Shown here: positions 16,683 through 25,495 of the stretch, in pieces
Position numbering within the stretch: position 1 is the stretch's first letter
Layout of the letters: every line of letters begins with the position of its first letter
Source of the DNA: Archangium violaceum
GTDB taxonomy: Bacteria > Myxococcota > Myxococcia > Myxococcales > Myxococcaceae
Length of the DNA: 64,000 nucleotides
Assembly: GCF_016859125.1 (NCBI RefSeq)
Contig: NZ_CP069338.1
Location: 5,953,501-6,017,500, forward strand
Direction: 5' to 3'
Translations under genes and position numbers: made by a program
The notes under the pieces: model-generated
The model's database searches: none
What the model was told of the DNA's origin: nothing
What the model saw: the letters and a program-made list of their open reading frames with translations, nothing else

Positions 16683-18563
16683 CTACCCTCGAGACGACGC
16701 GTCCGCCAGCCGCGTGGTGCCCCCGCGCCGCTTGATGAAGTACACGATGAGCGGGATGACCGTCAGCACCAGCTGCGGCACGAGCGTCATGGCATCCGGG
16801 AAGATGCCGAGCGGCTCGAAGGTGAAGAGGGGCAGGGGCCGCAGCGGCACCATTCCCACCTCCTGCAGGGCGCGCAATCCCTTGCCGAGCAGGATGATGG
16901 CGGTGACGACCAGCAGCACCGTGGACGCCTTGAAGAGCGTCTTCATGGGTAGCTTGTAGCCCACGCGGTTGATGAAGAGGACGAGCACGGTGAGGGCCAC
17001 GGCGCCCAGGGCGCAGCCCCAGGCCACGCCGGAGAGCGAGTCGAGCGCGAGCCCCTGCAGGAAGATGGCCGTCTCCACGCTCTCGCGCAGCGCGGCGGAG
17101 AAGGCGATGGCGAAGAGGCCGGCGCCGCTGCCCTTTCCGAGCGCGCCCTGCATCTTCTGGCGCAGCTCGCCCATGAACTTGCTCATGTTGGCGCGCGCGT
17201 TGAGCCACAGCGCCGCGTACAGCAGCATGCCCACGGCGGCGAGCGCTGCCACGCCCTCGAGCATCTCGCGGTTGGCGCCGCCCAGCAGGTGCCTTCCGAA
17301 GATGAAGAGCAGCGCGCCCACCACCAGCGCGGACACCCACCCGACGTGCACCACGCGCGCATACGTCGGGGCCTGCATCTTGCGCAGCATCGCCAGCAGC
17401 GCGGCGATGATGACGGTGGCCTCGAAGCCCTCGCGCAGCAGGATGAGCAGGGTGATCCACATCACCGAGAGGAAGCCCGCGGTGGTGCCACTGCTACGAC
17501 GGGCCTCGTCCAACAGGGACAGCAGGATGCGGCCCTCGTCCTGCAGATGGGGGCTCTTCTGCTCGGCGGCGAGCCGCGTGTCCAGGAAGGCCTTCTCCAG
17601 CTTCAGCACCAGGTCCGGATTCCGGGCGCGCAGCGTCGCCTCTACCGGCTCGAGCCCATTGAGGTAGGCATCCAGCAGCGCGTTGCGAGCCCCGAGCGAA
17701 TCTCCGCCGGCACCCAGCTTCAGGGCCTGCTCCACGAGGTTGCGCGCCGTCAGCAGGCCGCGCTCCTCGTCCACGTCGGGCATCTTGCGGCGCAGGCACG
17801 CGAGGTGCTCCTGCCCGTGGGCCTGGACGAGCTCCGGGTCCGTGGAGTTGGCGAGCTTCTCCAACGAGGCGCGTGGCGGGTTGCCCTCGCACGCGGGCTG
17901 GCGGAGGGTGAAGACGTAGAAGGCGACGGCCCAGCGCTCCTCCTCCGAGAGGGTGGGGAAGCCGGGCATGGGCGTGCCGGGCACGCCGAAGCCCACGGTG
18001 TTGAAGGCCTTGTACGGGGTGAGCCCGGCCATGATGTCCGGGTCGTGGAAGTTGGCGGGCCTGGGCTCCATCGTCTCGGCGATGGAGACCTGCGCGCGCC
18101 CGTCCGCGCCGTGGCACGCCGCGCAGTTCTGCTGGAAGAGCTGCTCGCCGAGCTTCAGGTCCGGCGGGGTCCGCGGGCTGCGCGCCAGACCGCCGGCGAG
18201 CACCAGATCCTCCACGAGCGCCCCGCAGTCGCGGCTGACGCCCTCGGGATCCTCGGCCTTGTCCACGCGGTCCTTGATCTCCTTCAGGCGCGGCAGGAAG
18301 GCCTCGCCCCGGGGACCCAGGTCACCGGCCGCCTCGGTCGCCTCGGCGATGAAGCTGCGCTGCTCGGCCAGCTCGAAGTCGGACTTCGACTCCACCGCCA
18401 TCGGGTAGTCCGCCTGGAGGTACTGGAGGATGCCCACCAGCCTGTGCCAGGTGCGACCCTCGGACGCACCCTCATCGGCGGCGACGGCGAGGGGAGACGC
18501 GATCAGCAGGGACAGGAGCAGGAGACCAGTACACTTCACGCCTACCCATCTACCAGCCCCCAT
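16683..18563 (-). CDS. FTR1-family iron permease with fused periplasmic cytochrome c domain
   Basis: 626 residues. A signal peptide (about residues 1-29, ending LAVAAD) leads to a periplasmic region with one c-type haem site, CAACH (Cys147, Cys150, His151), and axial Met candidates in GTPMPGFPTLSEEE. The C-terminal part has seven predicted membrane helices with the FTR1 iron-permeation motifs REGFEATV (near 380) and RESVETAIF. FTR1 proteins take up Fe(III) after oxidation of Fe(II), and the fused cytochrome could pass the electron, as in bacterial EfeU/FtrC-like fusions. An AT-rich dyad at 18583-18604, 20-41 bases before the start codon, could be a Fur operator. Iron-uptake function is well supported; the redox partner is inferred. 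Confidence 0.9.
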   Translation of the reverse strand: MGAGRWVGVKCTGLLLLSLLIASPLAVAADEGASEGRTWHRLVGILQYLQADYPMAVESKSDFELAEQRSFIAEATEAAGDLGPRGEAFLPRLKEIKDRVDKAEDPEGVSRDCGALVEDLVLAGGLARSPRTPPDLKLGEQLFQQNCAACHGADGRAQVSIAETMEPRPANFHDPDIMAGLTPYKAFNTVGFGVPGTPMPGFPTLSEEERWAVAFYVFTLRQPACEGNPPRASLEKLANSTDPELVQAHGQEHLACLRRKMPDVDEERGLLTARNLVEQALKLGAGGDSLGARNALLDAYLNGLEPVEATLRARNPDLVLKLEKAFLDTRLAAEQKSPHLQDEGRILLSLLDEARRSSGTTAGFLSVMWITLLILLREGFEATVIIAALLAMLRKMQAPTYARVVHVGWVSALVVGALLFIFGRHLLGGANREMLEGVAALAAVGMLLYAALWLNARANMSKFMGELRQKMQGALGKGSGAGLFAIAFSAALRESVETAIFLQGLALDSLSGVAWGCALGAVALTVLVLFINRVGYKLPMKTLFKASTVLLVVTAIILLGKGLRALQEVGMVPLRPLPLFTFEPLGIFPDAMTLVPQLVLTVIPLIVYFIKRRGGTTRLADASSRG

Positions 18564-18582
18564 CCATTACTTCAATTCTGCG

Positions 18583-18604
18583 AATCAAAATCAAAATGAT
18601 TGAA
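18583..18604 (-). promoter_or_regulatory. Possible Fur box upstream of the FTR1 permease
   Basis: An AT-rich island in very GC-rich surroundings. AATCA-AAA-TGATT (18589-18601) is a perfect inverted repeat, and a further AATCA direct copy lies just before it, similar to overlapping NAT(A/T)AT hexamers of Fur sites. Its location where the promoter of the permease gene should be supports a regulatory role; the match to the classical 19-bp Fur consensus is only partial. Confidence 0.4.
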
Positions 18605-18637
18605 GACAAATAGACGTCAATTCGTGGGCCGGGAGCG

Positions 18638-19117
18638 CTACCGCTCGTAGGTGAGGAAGGAGAAGGGCGGCTCGGTGGCGGTGGCCGGGTGGTGCTCTTC
18701 GGCGAGGAGTCTCCAGCCGGACAGGTTCACCTCGGGGAAGAAGGCGTCGCCCTCGTACTCGCGCTCGATGCGCGTGAGGTACAGCCGCTGCACGCGCTCC
18801 ATTGCCTGCCGGTAGAGGTCCGCGCCTCCGCCGATGAAGGCCTCGTCATCACCGCGCGCCTGCTCCAAGGCCTGCTCCAGCGAGTGCACCACCTGCACGC
18901 CCTCGGGCGCGTAGTCCCGTTGGCGTGTCACCACAACCATCGTCCTGCCCGGCAGCGGCCGGCCGATGGACTCGTACGTCTTGCGGCCCAGGATGAGCGT
19001 GTGCCCCATCGTGAGCTGCTTGAAGCGCTTGAGGTCCGCGGGCAGCCGCCAGGGCAGGGTGTTGTCTCTGCCGATGCAGCGGTTGGAGGCCATCGCCACG
19101 ATGGCGGAGAGCGTCAT
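18638..19117 (-). CDS. folA: Dihydrofolate reductase
   Basis: 159 residues, the usual DHFR length. It opens [19 protein letters not shown] and contains [16 protein letters not shown] (substrate loop, with the acidic Asp), [22 protein letters not shown] (cofactor strand and Arg) and [10 protein letters not shown] (the Gly-Gly cis-peptide motif). It reduces 7,8-dihydrofolate to tetrahydrofolate with NADPH. The start overlaps the thyA stop by four bases. Pairing with thyA is functionally sensible because ThyA turns methylene-THF into DHF, which FolA recycles. Confidence 0.95.
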   Translation of the reverse strand: MTLSAIVAMASNRCIGRDNTLPWRLPADLKRFKQLTMGHTLILGRKTYESIGRPLPGRTMVVVTRQRDYAPEGVQVVHSLEQALEQARGDDEAFIGGGADLYRQAMERVQRLYLTRIEREYEGDAFFPEVNLSGWRLLAEEHHPATATEPPFSFLTYER

Positions 19118-19908
19118 ACCGCCACCGGCGCCTTGATGGCGGGGTGGGGCTCGTAGTCGCTCAGCGTGAAGTCCTCGTACTTGAAGTCGAAGAGCGAGCG
19201 GACCTCGGGGTTGAGCGTCATCTTCGGCAGTGGACGCGGCTCGCGCCGGAGCTGCTCGCGGGCCTGCTCCAGGTGGTTGAGGTACAGGTGCGTGTCACCC
19301 GTGGTGTGGATGAACTCGTGCGCCTGGAGCCCCGTCACCTGCGCCACCATCATCGTCAGCAGCGAGTAGGAGGCGATGTTGAAGGGCAGTCCGAGGAAGA
19401 TGTCCGCGCTGCGCTGGTAGAGCTGGCAGGAGAGCCGGCCCTCCGCCACGTAGAACTGGAAGAGGATGTGGCAGGGCGGCAGCTTCATCGCGTCCAGATC
19501 CGCCACGTTCCACGCGCTGATGATGTGCCGACGCGAGTCGGGGTTCTTGCGCAGCTGCTCGACGAGCTGGGTCAGCTGATCAATGGAGCCGCCGCCGGGC
19601 TTCGGCCACGAGCGCCACTGGTGCCCGTAGATGGGGCCGAGGTTGCCCTCCGCGTCCGCCCACTCGTCCCAGATGGTGACGCCGTGCTTCTGCAGGTCGC
19701 GCACGTTGGTGCCGCCCGCGAGCATCCACAGCAGCTCGTGGATGATGGACTTGAGGTGCAGCTTCTTCGTCGTCACCAGCGGGAACCCCTGCGTGAGGTC
19801 GAACCGCATCTGGTGGCCGAAGATGCTCAGCGTGCCGGTTCCGGTCCGGTCGCTCTTCTTCGTGCCGTGGTGGAGGACGTGCTCGAGCAGGGCGAGGTAC
19901 TGTTTCAT
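19114..19908 (-). CDS. thyA: Thymidylate synthase
   Basis: 264 residues from the ATG at 19908, exactly the length of E. coli ThyA; the longer frame to 19944 adds non-conserved residues. Conserved blocks are [34 protein letters not shown], the catalytic Cys in [12 protein letters not shown] (about residue 146), the [20 protein letters not shown] block and [11 protein letters not shown]. It methylates dUMP using 5,10-methylene-THF. The folA gene overlaps its 3' end by four bases. A 144-base region containing the promoter separates it from the divergent cobalamin adenosyltransferase gene. Confidence 0.96.
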   Translation of the reverse strand: MKQYLALLEHVLHHGTKKSDRTGTGTLSIFGHQMRFDLTQGFPLVTTKKLHLKSIIHELLWMLAGGTNVRDLQKHGVTIWDEWADAEGNLGPIYGHQWRSWPKPGGGSIDQLTQLVEQLRKNPDSRRHIISAWNVADLDAMKLPPCHILFQFYVAEGRLSCQLYQRSADIFLGLPFNIASYSLLTMMVAQVTGLQAHEFIHTTGDTHLYLNHLEQAREQLRREPRPLPKMTLNPEVRSLFDFKYEDFTLSDYEPHPAIKAPVAV

Positions 19909-20052
19909 GGTCGGATCGATCCTTCCGGCTCTTCCCGGGCGCAAAACGGGGAGCGGCTTCTACCTCAAACAGATGTGAGCCGCGCGACAATCGCGCCGCG
20001 AGTCCGTCTTCTGGTGGAAGTCTCGGAGGGGAGACCATTAGAAGGGCGCGCC

Positions 20053-20613
20053 ATGAAGATCTACACGAAGACCGGAGACTCGGGAGAGACGGGCCTGTTC
20101 GGCGGAGGTCGGGTGCGCAAGGACAGCGTGCGCGTGGATGCCTACGGAGAGGTGGACGAGCTGAACGCCTCGCTGGGGCTGGCGCGTTCCCTGTCCATGC
20201 CCTCGGATCTGGACGCGCTCCTGCTGCGGTTGCAGGACCAGCTCTTCACCGTGGGGGCGGTGCTGGCCACGCCCGTGGGTACCAAGGCCTCCGAGCACAT
20301 CCCCAAGCTCAAGCCCGAGTGGGTGACGGACATGGAGACGGCCATCGACGCCTTCGAGACCGAGCTCTCGCCCATGACGCACTTCATCCTTCCGGGAGGC
20401 AGCCAGGCGGCCGCCGCGCTGCACCTGTCCCGGACGGTGTGCCGCCGGGCCGAGCGTCGGGTCGTCGCGGCCATGCGCGAGGGCGAGGCCCAGCAGGAGG
20501 TGGTGGCCTACCTCAACCGCCTCTCGGATCTGCTCTTCATCATGGCGCGTATCGCCAACCACCGGGTGGGGCTCGAGGATGTGAAGTGGATACCGGAGAA
20601 GCCCTCGAAGTAG
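20053..20613 (+). CDS. ATP:cob(I)alamin adenosyltransferase, PduO type
   Basis: 186 residues from the ATG at 20053; the open frame running from 19144 is antisense to thyA and not coding. Signature motifs are KIYTKTGDSGETGLFGGGRV at the N-terminus (ATP-binding loop), VDAYGEVDELNASLG and, C-terminally, VCRRAERRVV and YLNRLSDLLFIMAR. It transfers adenosyl from ATP to cob(I)alamin, making coenzyme B12 for enzymes such as methylmalonyl-CoA mutase. No cobalamin riboswitch was recognised in the 144-base leader. It is followed 34 bases later by queG, whose product may itself bind cobalamin, a plausible reason for linkage (inference). Confidence 0.93.
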   Translation: MKIYTKTGDSGETGLFGGGRVRKDSVRVDAYGEVDELNASLGLARSLSMPSDLDALLLRLQDQLFTVGAVLATPVGTKASEHIPKLKPEWVTDMETAIDAFETELSPMTHFILPGGSQAAAALHLSRTVCRRAERRVVAAMREGEAQQEVVAYLNRLSDLLFIMARIANHRVGLEDVKWIPEKPSK

Positions 20614-20647
20614 CACGCCGGGGCTCCCCTGGAGCGGCGACGCGGTT

Positions 20648-21679
20648 ATGTATGAGCCCGTGAGTCCGCTGCCCACCGCACACCTTCGCCAGCTCTCCAA
20701 GCAGATCGGCTTCGACCTCGTGGGCTTCGCTCGCGCCGAGCCCATTCCTCCCGAGTTCCTCCTGGGATGGCTCGAGGCCGGCTGCGCCGCGGACATGGAC
20801 TGGTTGGGCACTCGGGCCGCCGAGCGCCTGGATGTCTCCCTGCTCCTCCCCGGCGCGCGCACCGTCATCGCCTTCGCCACCAACTACTACCGCGATGAGC
20901 CTCGTTCCTCGGGCTCGCCCATCGCCCGCTACGCGCGGGGCCGGGACTACCACTCCACCCTGCGCGACAAGCTGAAGGCCTTCCGCAGGCTGCTCTCGGA
21001 GGCATACCCCGAGGTGCATCACTACGGCAGCGTGGACTCGGGCCCGCTGATGGAGAAGGTGTGGGCCGCGCGCGCGGGCCTGGGCTACGTGGGCAAGAAC
21101 GGGTGCTTCATCACGGAGCCCTATGGCTCGTGGGTGCTGTTGTCCGCGCTCGTGCTCGACGCCGAGGTGGACGAGTACGCGGGCGGCCCCGCCGAGGACC
21201 GCTGCGGCCACTGTCGCAAGTGCATCATGTCCTGCCCCACCGGCGCGCTGCTGGGCCAGGGGCGCGTGGACGCGCGGGCCTGCCTCTCCTACCAGACCAT
21301 CGAGAACCGCCACGCCGAGGTGCCCGAGTCCTTCCGCGTGGAGATGGACAACATCATCTTCGGCTGCGACATCTGCCAGGACGTCTGTCCCCTCAACCGC
21401 AGCCCCGTGTTCACGCCCAACGAGCGCTTCGCGCCCCGAGCGGTGGCGGAGCTCGGGGTGATGGAGCTGGCCGCGCTCACCCCCGAGCAGTACGCGCAGC
21501 TCATCCCTGGCACCGCGCTCGCCCGTGCCAAGTACGATGGTCTGCGCCGCAATGCCGTGTACGCGCTGGGTGCCACGAAGCAGGCCGAGGCCCGGCCCCT
21601 GCTGGAGCGCTTGAGCGAAGACCCGAGCGAGCAGGTACGTCATGCCGCACAGTGGGCACTCCGTCATCTGGATGCATAG
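20648..21679 (+). CDS. queG: Epoxyqueuosine reductase
   Basis: 343 residues. Two ferredoxin-type clusters are visible: CGHCRKCIMSCPTGAL (Cys from about 186) and FGCDICQDVCPLNRSP (Cys from about 240). A C-terminal HEAT-like repeat follows (NAVYALGATKQAEARPLLERL, SEQVRHAAQWALRHL). The N-terminal half holds the cobalamin-binding domain, with SGPLMEKVWAARAGLGYVGKNG matching the family. QueG reduces epoxyqueuosine to queuosine in tRNA anticodons using cobalamin and 4Fe-4S clusters. The preceding gene makes adenosylcobalamin. The start is the ATG at 20648 followed by the conserved LRQLSKQIGFDLVGFARAEP. Confidence 0.93.
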   Translation: MYEPVSPLPTAHLRQLSKQIGFDLVGFARAEPIPPEFLLGWLEAGCAADMDWLGTRAAERLDVSLLLPGARTVIAFATNYYRDEPRSSGSPIARYARGRDYHSTLRDKLKAFRRLLSEAYPEVHHYGSVDSGPLMEKVWAARAGLGYVGKNGCFITEPYGSWVLLSALVLDAEVDEYAGGPAEDRCGHCRKCIMSCPTGALLGQGRVDARACLSYQTIENRHAEVPESFRVEMDNIIFGCDICQDVCPLNRSPVFTPNERFAPRAVAELGVMELAALTPEQYAQLIPGTALARAKYDGLRRNAVYALGATKQAEARPLLERLSEDPSEQVRHAAQWALRHLDA

Positions 21680-21727
21680 TGTTGGGTGTTCCGGTTCACC
21701 GGCCAGTCTGCTAGGTGGCGCCGGTCC

Positions 21728-22666
21728 ATGGGCGCATCCACCTCCGAAGCCGGTTCTTCTCGTCAGGCGTCGCTCGGCGGGGTCTATGCCGCGCTGTTCC
21801 TCCAGGTGATGATCAGCGCCGGCACGTACCTGGCCGGCAAACGGGCCATGGAGGAGCTGCCTCCCGTCACCGTGGTGCTCTGGCGCTTCCTCCTCAGCGC
21901 CACCGTCTTCTGCCTGCTGCTCGCCTTCACGCCCGGCCCCATGCTTCCGCCGCGCTCCGAGTGGCGTCGCGTGTGGATGCTCGGCCTGCTCGCGGGCCCC
22001 ATCAACCAGATGCTGTTCTTCTACGGGCTGTCCCACTCCACCGCGGCCCACGCGGCGCTCCTCTACGCGCTCACCCCGCTCGGCGTGTACCTGTTGAGCC
22101 TCGCGCGTGGGCACGAGCGGGCCTCCTCTCGCGCCACGCTCGGCATCCTCACCGCGCTGGCCGGTGTGGTGGTGCTGCTGCTCGGGCGCGGACTGGCCTC
22201 GGCGCGAGGCTCGCTGCTGGGAGACCTGCTCATCCTCGCGGCGGTGAGCGCCTGGGTCGTCTACACCACCGAGGGCAAGCCCTTCGCCGCCGCTTATGGT
22301 CCGGTGCGCTCCACCTCGTGGAGCATGGTGGCCGCCGCCCTGCTCCTGGTCCCCGTGACGCCCTTCGCGCTCGCGCCGACGCGCACTCTGTCCGCCAGCG
22401 CGCCCGCGCTGGCCAGCATCGCGTACCTCGCCATCCTCACCTCGGTGGTGGCGTACCTCATCTGGTACTACGCCCTCACCAAGGTGTCCGCCTCGCGCGT
22501 CGCCATCTTCTCCAACCTGCAGCCCGCGATGACCGCGCTCGCCGCGTGGTTGCTGCTCGGCGAGTCGCTGCACTGGGAGCTGGCCGTCGGGGGCGGGTTG
22601 GTGCTCGCCGGCGTGCGGCTGACACAGAGCGCGCCCCTCCCGCAGGCGGTTCCCGTGGAAGGGTAG
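21728..22666 (+). CDS. EamA-family (DMT superfamily) transporter
   Basis: 312 residues from the ATG at 21728. Ten predicted membrane helices form two EamA halves: LPPVTVVLWRFLLSATVFCL in the first and SVVAYLIWYYALTKVSASRV followed by LQPAMTALAAWLLLGESL in the second. Family members export amino acids, purines or other metabolites; the substrate is not inferable. It stands 48 bases after queG and ends five bases before the convergent Cys-rich protein gene. Confidence 0.9.
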   Translation: MGASTSEAGSSRQASLGGVYAALFLQVMISAGTYLAGKRAMEELPPVTVVLWRFLLSATVFCLLLAFTPGPMLPPRSEWRRVWMLGLLAGPINQMLFFYGLSHSTAAHAALLYALTPLGVYLLSLARGHERASSRATLGILTALAGVVVLLLGRGLASARGSLLGDLLILAAVSAWVVYTTEGKPFAAAYGPVRSTSWSMVAAALLLVPVTPFALAPTRTLSASAPALASIAYLAILTSVVAYLIWYYALTKVSASRVAIFSNLQPAMTALAAWLLLGESLHWELAVGGGLVLAGVRLTQSAPLPQAVPVEG

Positions 22667-22670
22667 TGGC

Positions 22671-23234
22671 TCAATCCCCGTTCGGGTCCCACTCCGAGAT
22701 GTCCTTCTTCTTGGGCTCCGGCGGAGGCGTCGGGCGCAGCGGTTCCGACGGCTTCGGCGCGGGAGCCGGCTGGGGTTCTTCCTCCTCGGGCTCGGACTCG
22801 GGTTCCGACTCGGGCTCCGGCTCCTTCATCACGGCCGGCTCCGTCCGGGCGGGGGGCTCCTCTTCCGAGGCCCGGTAGACACCACGGCGCATCCCATCGG
22901 AGGTCCCGGTGTCCGACGCGGGCTTCGCGGTGTCACTGTCGCGCAGGTCGTCGTCGTACGTCCTGGTCTCCCGCATCGCGGGGTCCGCCTCGCGCGCGGG
23001 CAGCGGGTCGATGTTCGCGTCCCGGAGTGTGTAGTGCCGGGTGGTGCACTCGCTCTGCTCATTCGCGCAGCCCTCGAGGCATTGGCTGAGCTGGCGGTAC
23101 TTCGTCGTGCTGCCACCGTAGTCGATGGTGCAGTCCTCTCGGCATGTCTCATAGTCCTCGCGGCATCCCACGGGGATGGTTCGGTCGGGACCAGCGGCGA
23201 GCGTCAGGAAGACGACGAGCGGTAACGGATGCAT
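22671..23234 (-). CDS. Secreted Cys-containing hypothetical protein with Glu/Pro repeats
   Basis: 187 residues with a short signal peptide (MHPLPLVVFLTLAAG). The first 65 mature residues contain six Cys in CREDYETCREDC, CLEGCANEQSEC patterns, probably three disulfides. The C-terminal half is low-complexity, Glu/Pro/Ser-rich, with repeated EPESE units and a proline-rich end. No family is recognised. It is probably periplasmic or surface-exposed. It is convergent with the EamA gene and divergent from the BrkB-like gene. Confidence 0.65.
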   Translation of the reverse strand: MHPLPLVVFLTLAAGPDRTIPVGCREDYETCREDCTIDYGGSTTKYRQLSQCLEGCANEQSECTTRHYTLRDANIDPLPAREADPAMRETRTYDDDLRDSDTAKPASDTGTSDGMRRGVYRASEEEPPARTEPAVMKEPEPESEPESEPEEEEPQPAPAPKPSEPLRPTPPPEPKKKDISEWDPNGD

Positions 23235-23367
23235 GGTGGCGGGAAAGGCTAGCAGGCATGGGTGAGGGGAGGGGAGAGGAGGGAGAAGGCCCGCCCGGCC
23301 GCTCGCTGCACGACGGCTCCTCCGTACCTACCTTGCGTCTTCAACCCGGGAGATCGCGGAGGAAGGA

Positions 23368-24438
23368 ATGCCGTTCCGCAAGCCCAGGCACCTGACGTGG
23401 CGTGAGTTCTTCAGGCGTCTCTGGGTGGAAATCGAGGAAGACGCCATCACCGAGTGCGCGGCGCAACTCGCCTTCTACTTCCTCTTCGCCCTCTTTCCGT
23501 TCCTCTTCTTCCTGGTGACGTTCGCGGCGTACCTGCCGTTCGCCCCGGGGGCCGTGGAGGCCATGGTGGCGCGGCTCGGTCCGCTCATGCCGGCCGAGGC
23601 CCTGCAGGTGGTGCGGGGACACCTCGAGTCGCTCGTCTCCGACAGCCAGCCCCGCCTCATCACCCTGGGCCTCCTGGTGGCGCTCTGGACCGCCTCGCGC
23701 GGTGTGGACGCGTTCCGCCGGGCGCTCAACCTCGCCTATGACGTCCCCGAGTACCGGCCCTACTGGAAGACACAGGGGCTCGCCATCGTCATGACGGTGG
23801 CGGGCTCGCTGGTCATCCCGCTGGCCTTCGCCCTCTTCCTCCTGGGCGGGCGCGTGGGCGAGTGGGCCGCCGAGCACCTCCACGTGCTCGACGTCTACCA
23901 CACCGTGTGGACGTGGCTGCGCTGGCCCCTCACCGCGTGTCTCGTCATGCTGGTGCTGGCCCTGTGCTACTGGCGCCTGCCCGCGGTCCGGCACCGCTAC
24001 CAGTTCCTCTCGCCCGGAGCGCTGCTCGCCAGCGTGCTGTGGCTCCTCACCACCTGGGGCTTCACGCAATACGTCGAGCACTTCGGCCGCTACAACGTCA
24101 CCTATGGTTCCATCGGCGGCGTCGTCGTGCTGCTGCTGTGGCTCTATCTCACTGGCCTCATCTTCATCCTCGGTGGCGAGGTGAATGCCGTGCTCGAGCA
24201 CGCCGAGGCGGAGGCGGCCCAGGCGGCCGGCAAGCCCTCGCCCCTTGAGGCGCCCCACCTGGTGGCCGGGGCCTCCCGTGAGAAGGGCTCGGGGAGGGAG
24301 CGGCTCGCCTTCTGGCGCCGGCGCCGGCGCATGGCCGAGCGTGCTTCTCCCGAGGTCGAGCCTCCCGCCGAGGTCCAGGAGGCTCCCGGCGAGGACTCGG
24401 CGAGAGAGGAGCGGGGAGAGCACTCCTCCCAGCACTGA
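23368..24438 (+). CDS. YihY/BrkB-family inner membrane protein
   Basis: 356 residues with six predicted membrane helices. The family features are present: an N-terminal amphipathic AAQLAFYFLFALFPFLFFLV, FRRALNLAYDVPEYRPYWKT, then SPGALLASVLWLLTTWGF and GSIGGVVVLLLWLYLTGLIFILGGEVNA near the end. The last roughly 75 residues are a charged cytoplasmic tail rich in Glu, Ala and Arg. Function is unproven; the family was once mislabelled RNase BN. A 133-base divergent region separates it from the Cys-rich protein gene, and it is convergent with the M48 protease gene after nine bases. Confidence 0.88.
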   Translation: MPFRKPRHLTWREFFRRLWVEIEEDAITECAAQLAFYFLFALFPFLFFLVTFAAYLPFAPGAVEAMVARLGPLMPAEALQVVRGHLESLVSDSQPRLITLGLLVALWTASRGVDAFRRALNLAYDVPEYRPYWKTQGLAIVMTVAGSLVIPLAFALFLLGGRVGEWAAEHLHVLDVYHTVWTWLRWPLTACLVMLVLALCYWRLPAVRHRYQFLSPGALLASVLWLLTTWGFTQYVEHFGRYNVTYGSIGGVVVLLLWLYLTGLIFILGGEVNAVLEHAEAEAAQAAGKPSPLEAPHLVAGASREKGSGRERLAFWRRRRRMAERASPEVEPPAEVQEAPGEDSAREERGEHSSQH

Positions 24439-24447
24439 GGCGCGGGT

Positions 24448-25272
24448 CTACTTCCGCAGACGCGCCTTGATGGGAGCCAGACGATCCGCTCCCAGCTCCG
24501 AGCCCGACAGGCCCTTGGACGAGATGTAGCTGTTCAGGTGCTTCACGCGATCCGCGCTGGGCGGGTGCGTGCTCAGCCACTTCATGAAGCCCGGCGTCTT
24601 GCCCTCCTGCGCGGCCAGCTTCTGGAAGAAGGTCACCAGCCCGTGCGGATCATAGCGCGCACCCGACGTGTACTTCGCGCCCAGCTCATCCGCCTCCGTC
24701 TCGTTGCCGCGGCTGAAGGCCAGGCTCGTGCCACTGCCCGCCAGGCTCGCGGCGATCTGCGACACCGTCCCCGAGTTCTTCCCGAGCGCCGCGTCGATCA
24801 GCGCCTGCTGGCCATACTGGAGCATCAGCGCCTGCGCCGAGTGCCGGCCCGTCACGTGACCGGCCTCGTGGCCCATCACGCCCGCCACCTCGGCCTCGTT
24901 GTCCGCCGCCAGCAGCAGCCCCGTGTACACGTACAGGTAGCCGCCCGGCGTGGCGAACGCGTTCACCGTCTTCGGATCATCGATGACGTGGATCTTCCAC
25001 TTCACGTTCTGACGATCCTTGTTCGCCTGCTGGAGGATGGGCGTGGACAGGTTGCGCACGTAGTCCACCACCACCGGGTCCTCGAGGTACTTGATCTTCT
25101 CCTTCGTCTCGAGCTCCTGCTTCACCTGCGCGCCGAGCTGCGCCTCCTGCTCGTCGGAGATGAGGATGGACGCCGCCGTGCGTCCCACGTTCATCTTCTT
25201 GACGGAGGCGCAACCGCTCGTGAGCCCCATGGCCACCGAGAGAGTCAGTACCGCCGAGAGAATCCGCTTCAT
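24448..25272 (-). CDS. M48-family metalloprotease lipoprotein
   Basis: 274 residues. The signal MKRILSAVLTLSVAMGLTSGC has lipobox LTSGC (Cys21). The zinc site is MGHEAGHVTGRH (His135, Glu136, His139) with the third ligand in GNETEADELGAKY (about residue 192). This is the BepA/Oma1-like periplasmic protease plan, although without the BepA TPR extension. It probably acts in outer-membrane or periplasmic protein quality control. It is convergent with the BrkB-like gene and divergent from the Ku gene, with 223 bases between them. Confidence 0.92.
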   Translation of the reverse strand: MKRILSAVLTLSVAMGLTSGCASVKKMNVGRTAASILISDEQEAQLGAQVKQELETKEKIKYLEDPVVVDYVRNLSTPILQQANKDRQNVKWKIHVIDDPKTVNAFATPGGYLYVYTGLLLAADNEAEVAGVMGHEAGHVTGRHSAQALMLQYGQQALIDAALGKNSGTVSQIAASLAGSGTSLAFSRGNETEADELGAKYTSGARYDPHGLVTFFQKLAAQEGKTPGFMKWLSTHPPSADRVKHLNSYISSKGLSGSELGADRLAPIKARLRK

Positions 25273-25495
25273 GCTTCGCCTTCCTTGTCCTGGTGCTGCG
25301 CTGCTGGGATGACCCGGCGTCGTACCCAGCGTTCCGGGGACTCGGCAAGCCCCGCGTGCCGGGAGGTGTTCTGGAGGGACTCCCGAGCAACCGTCCCTGC
25401 GGGCCCCTGGCCGTGTGTGCGCAGTGCCTTGTCGCTCATTGGGACAGTCCGGAACTTAGGAGACGGCGCCCCGTCGGGTGCCAGGGAGGCCCCTC

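Noticed and set aside
19144-20052. Long N-terminal extension of the cobalamin adenosyltransferase frame
   Set aside because: The region is antisense to thyA; conserved family sequence begins only at the ATG at 20053.
19909-20052. Cobalamin riboswitch before the adenosyltransferase
   Set aside because: Only 144 bases are available and no B12-box-like element was recognised.
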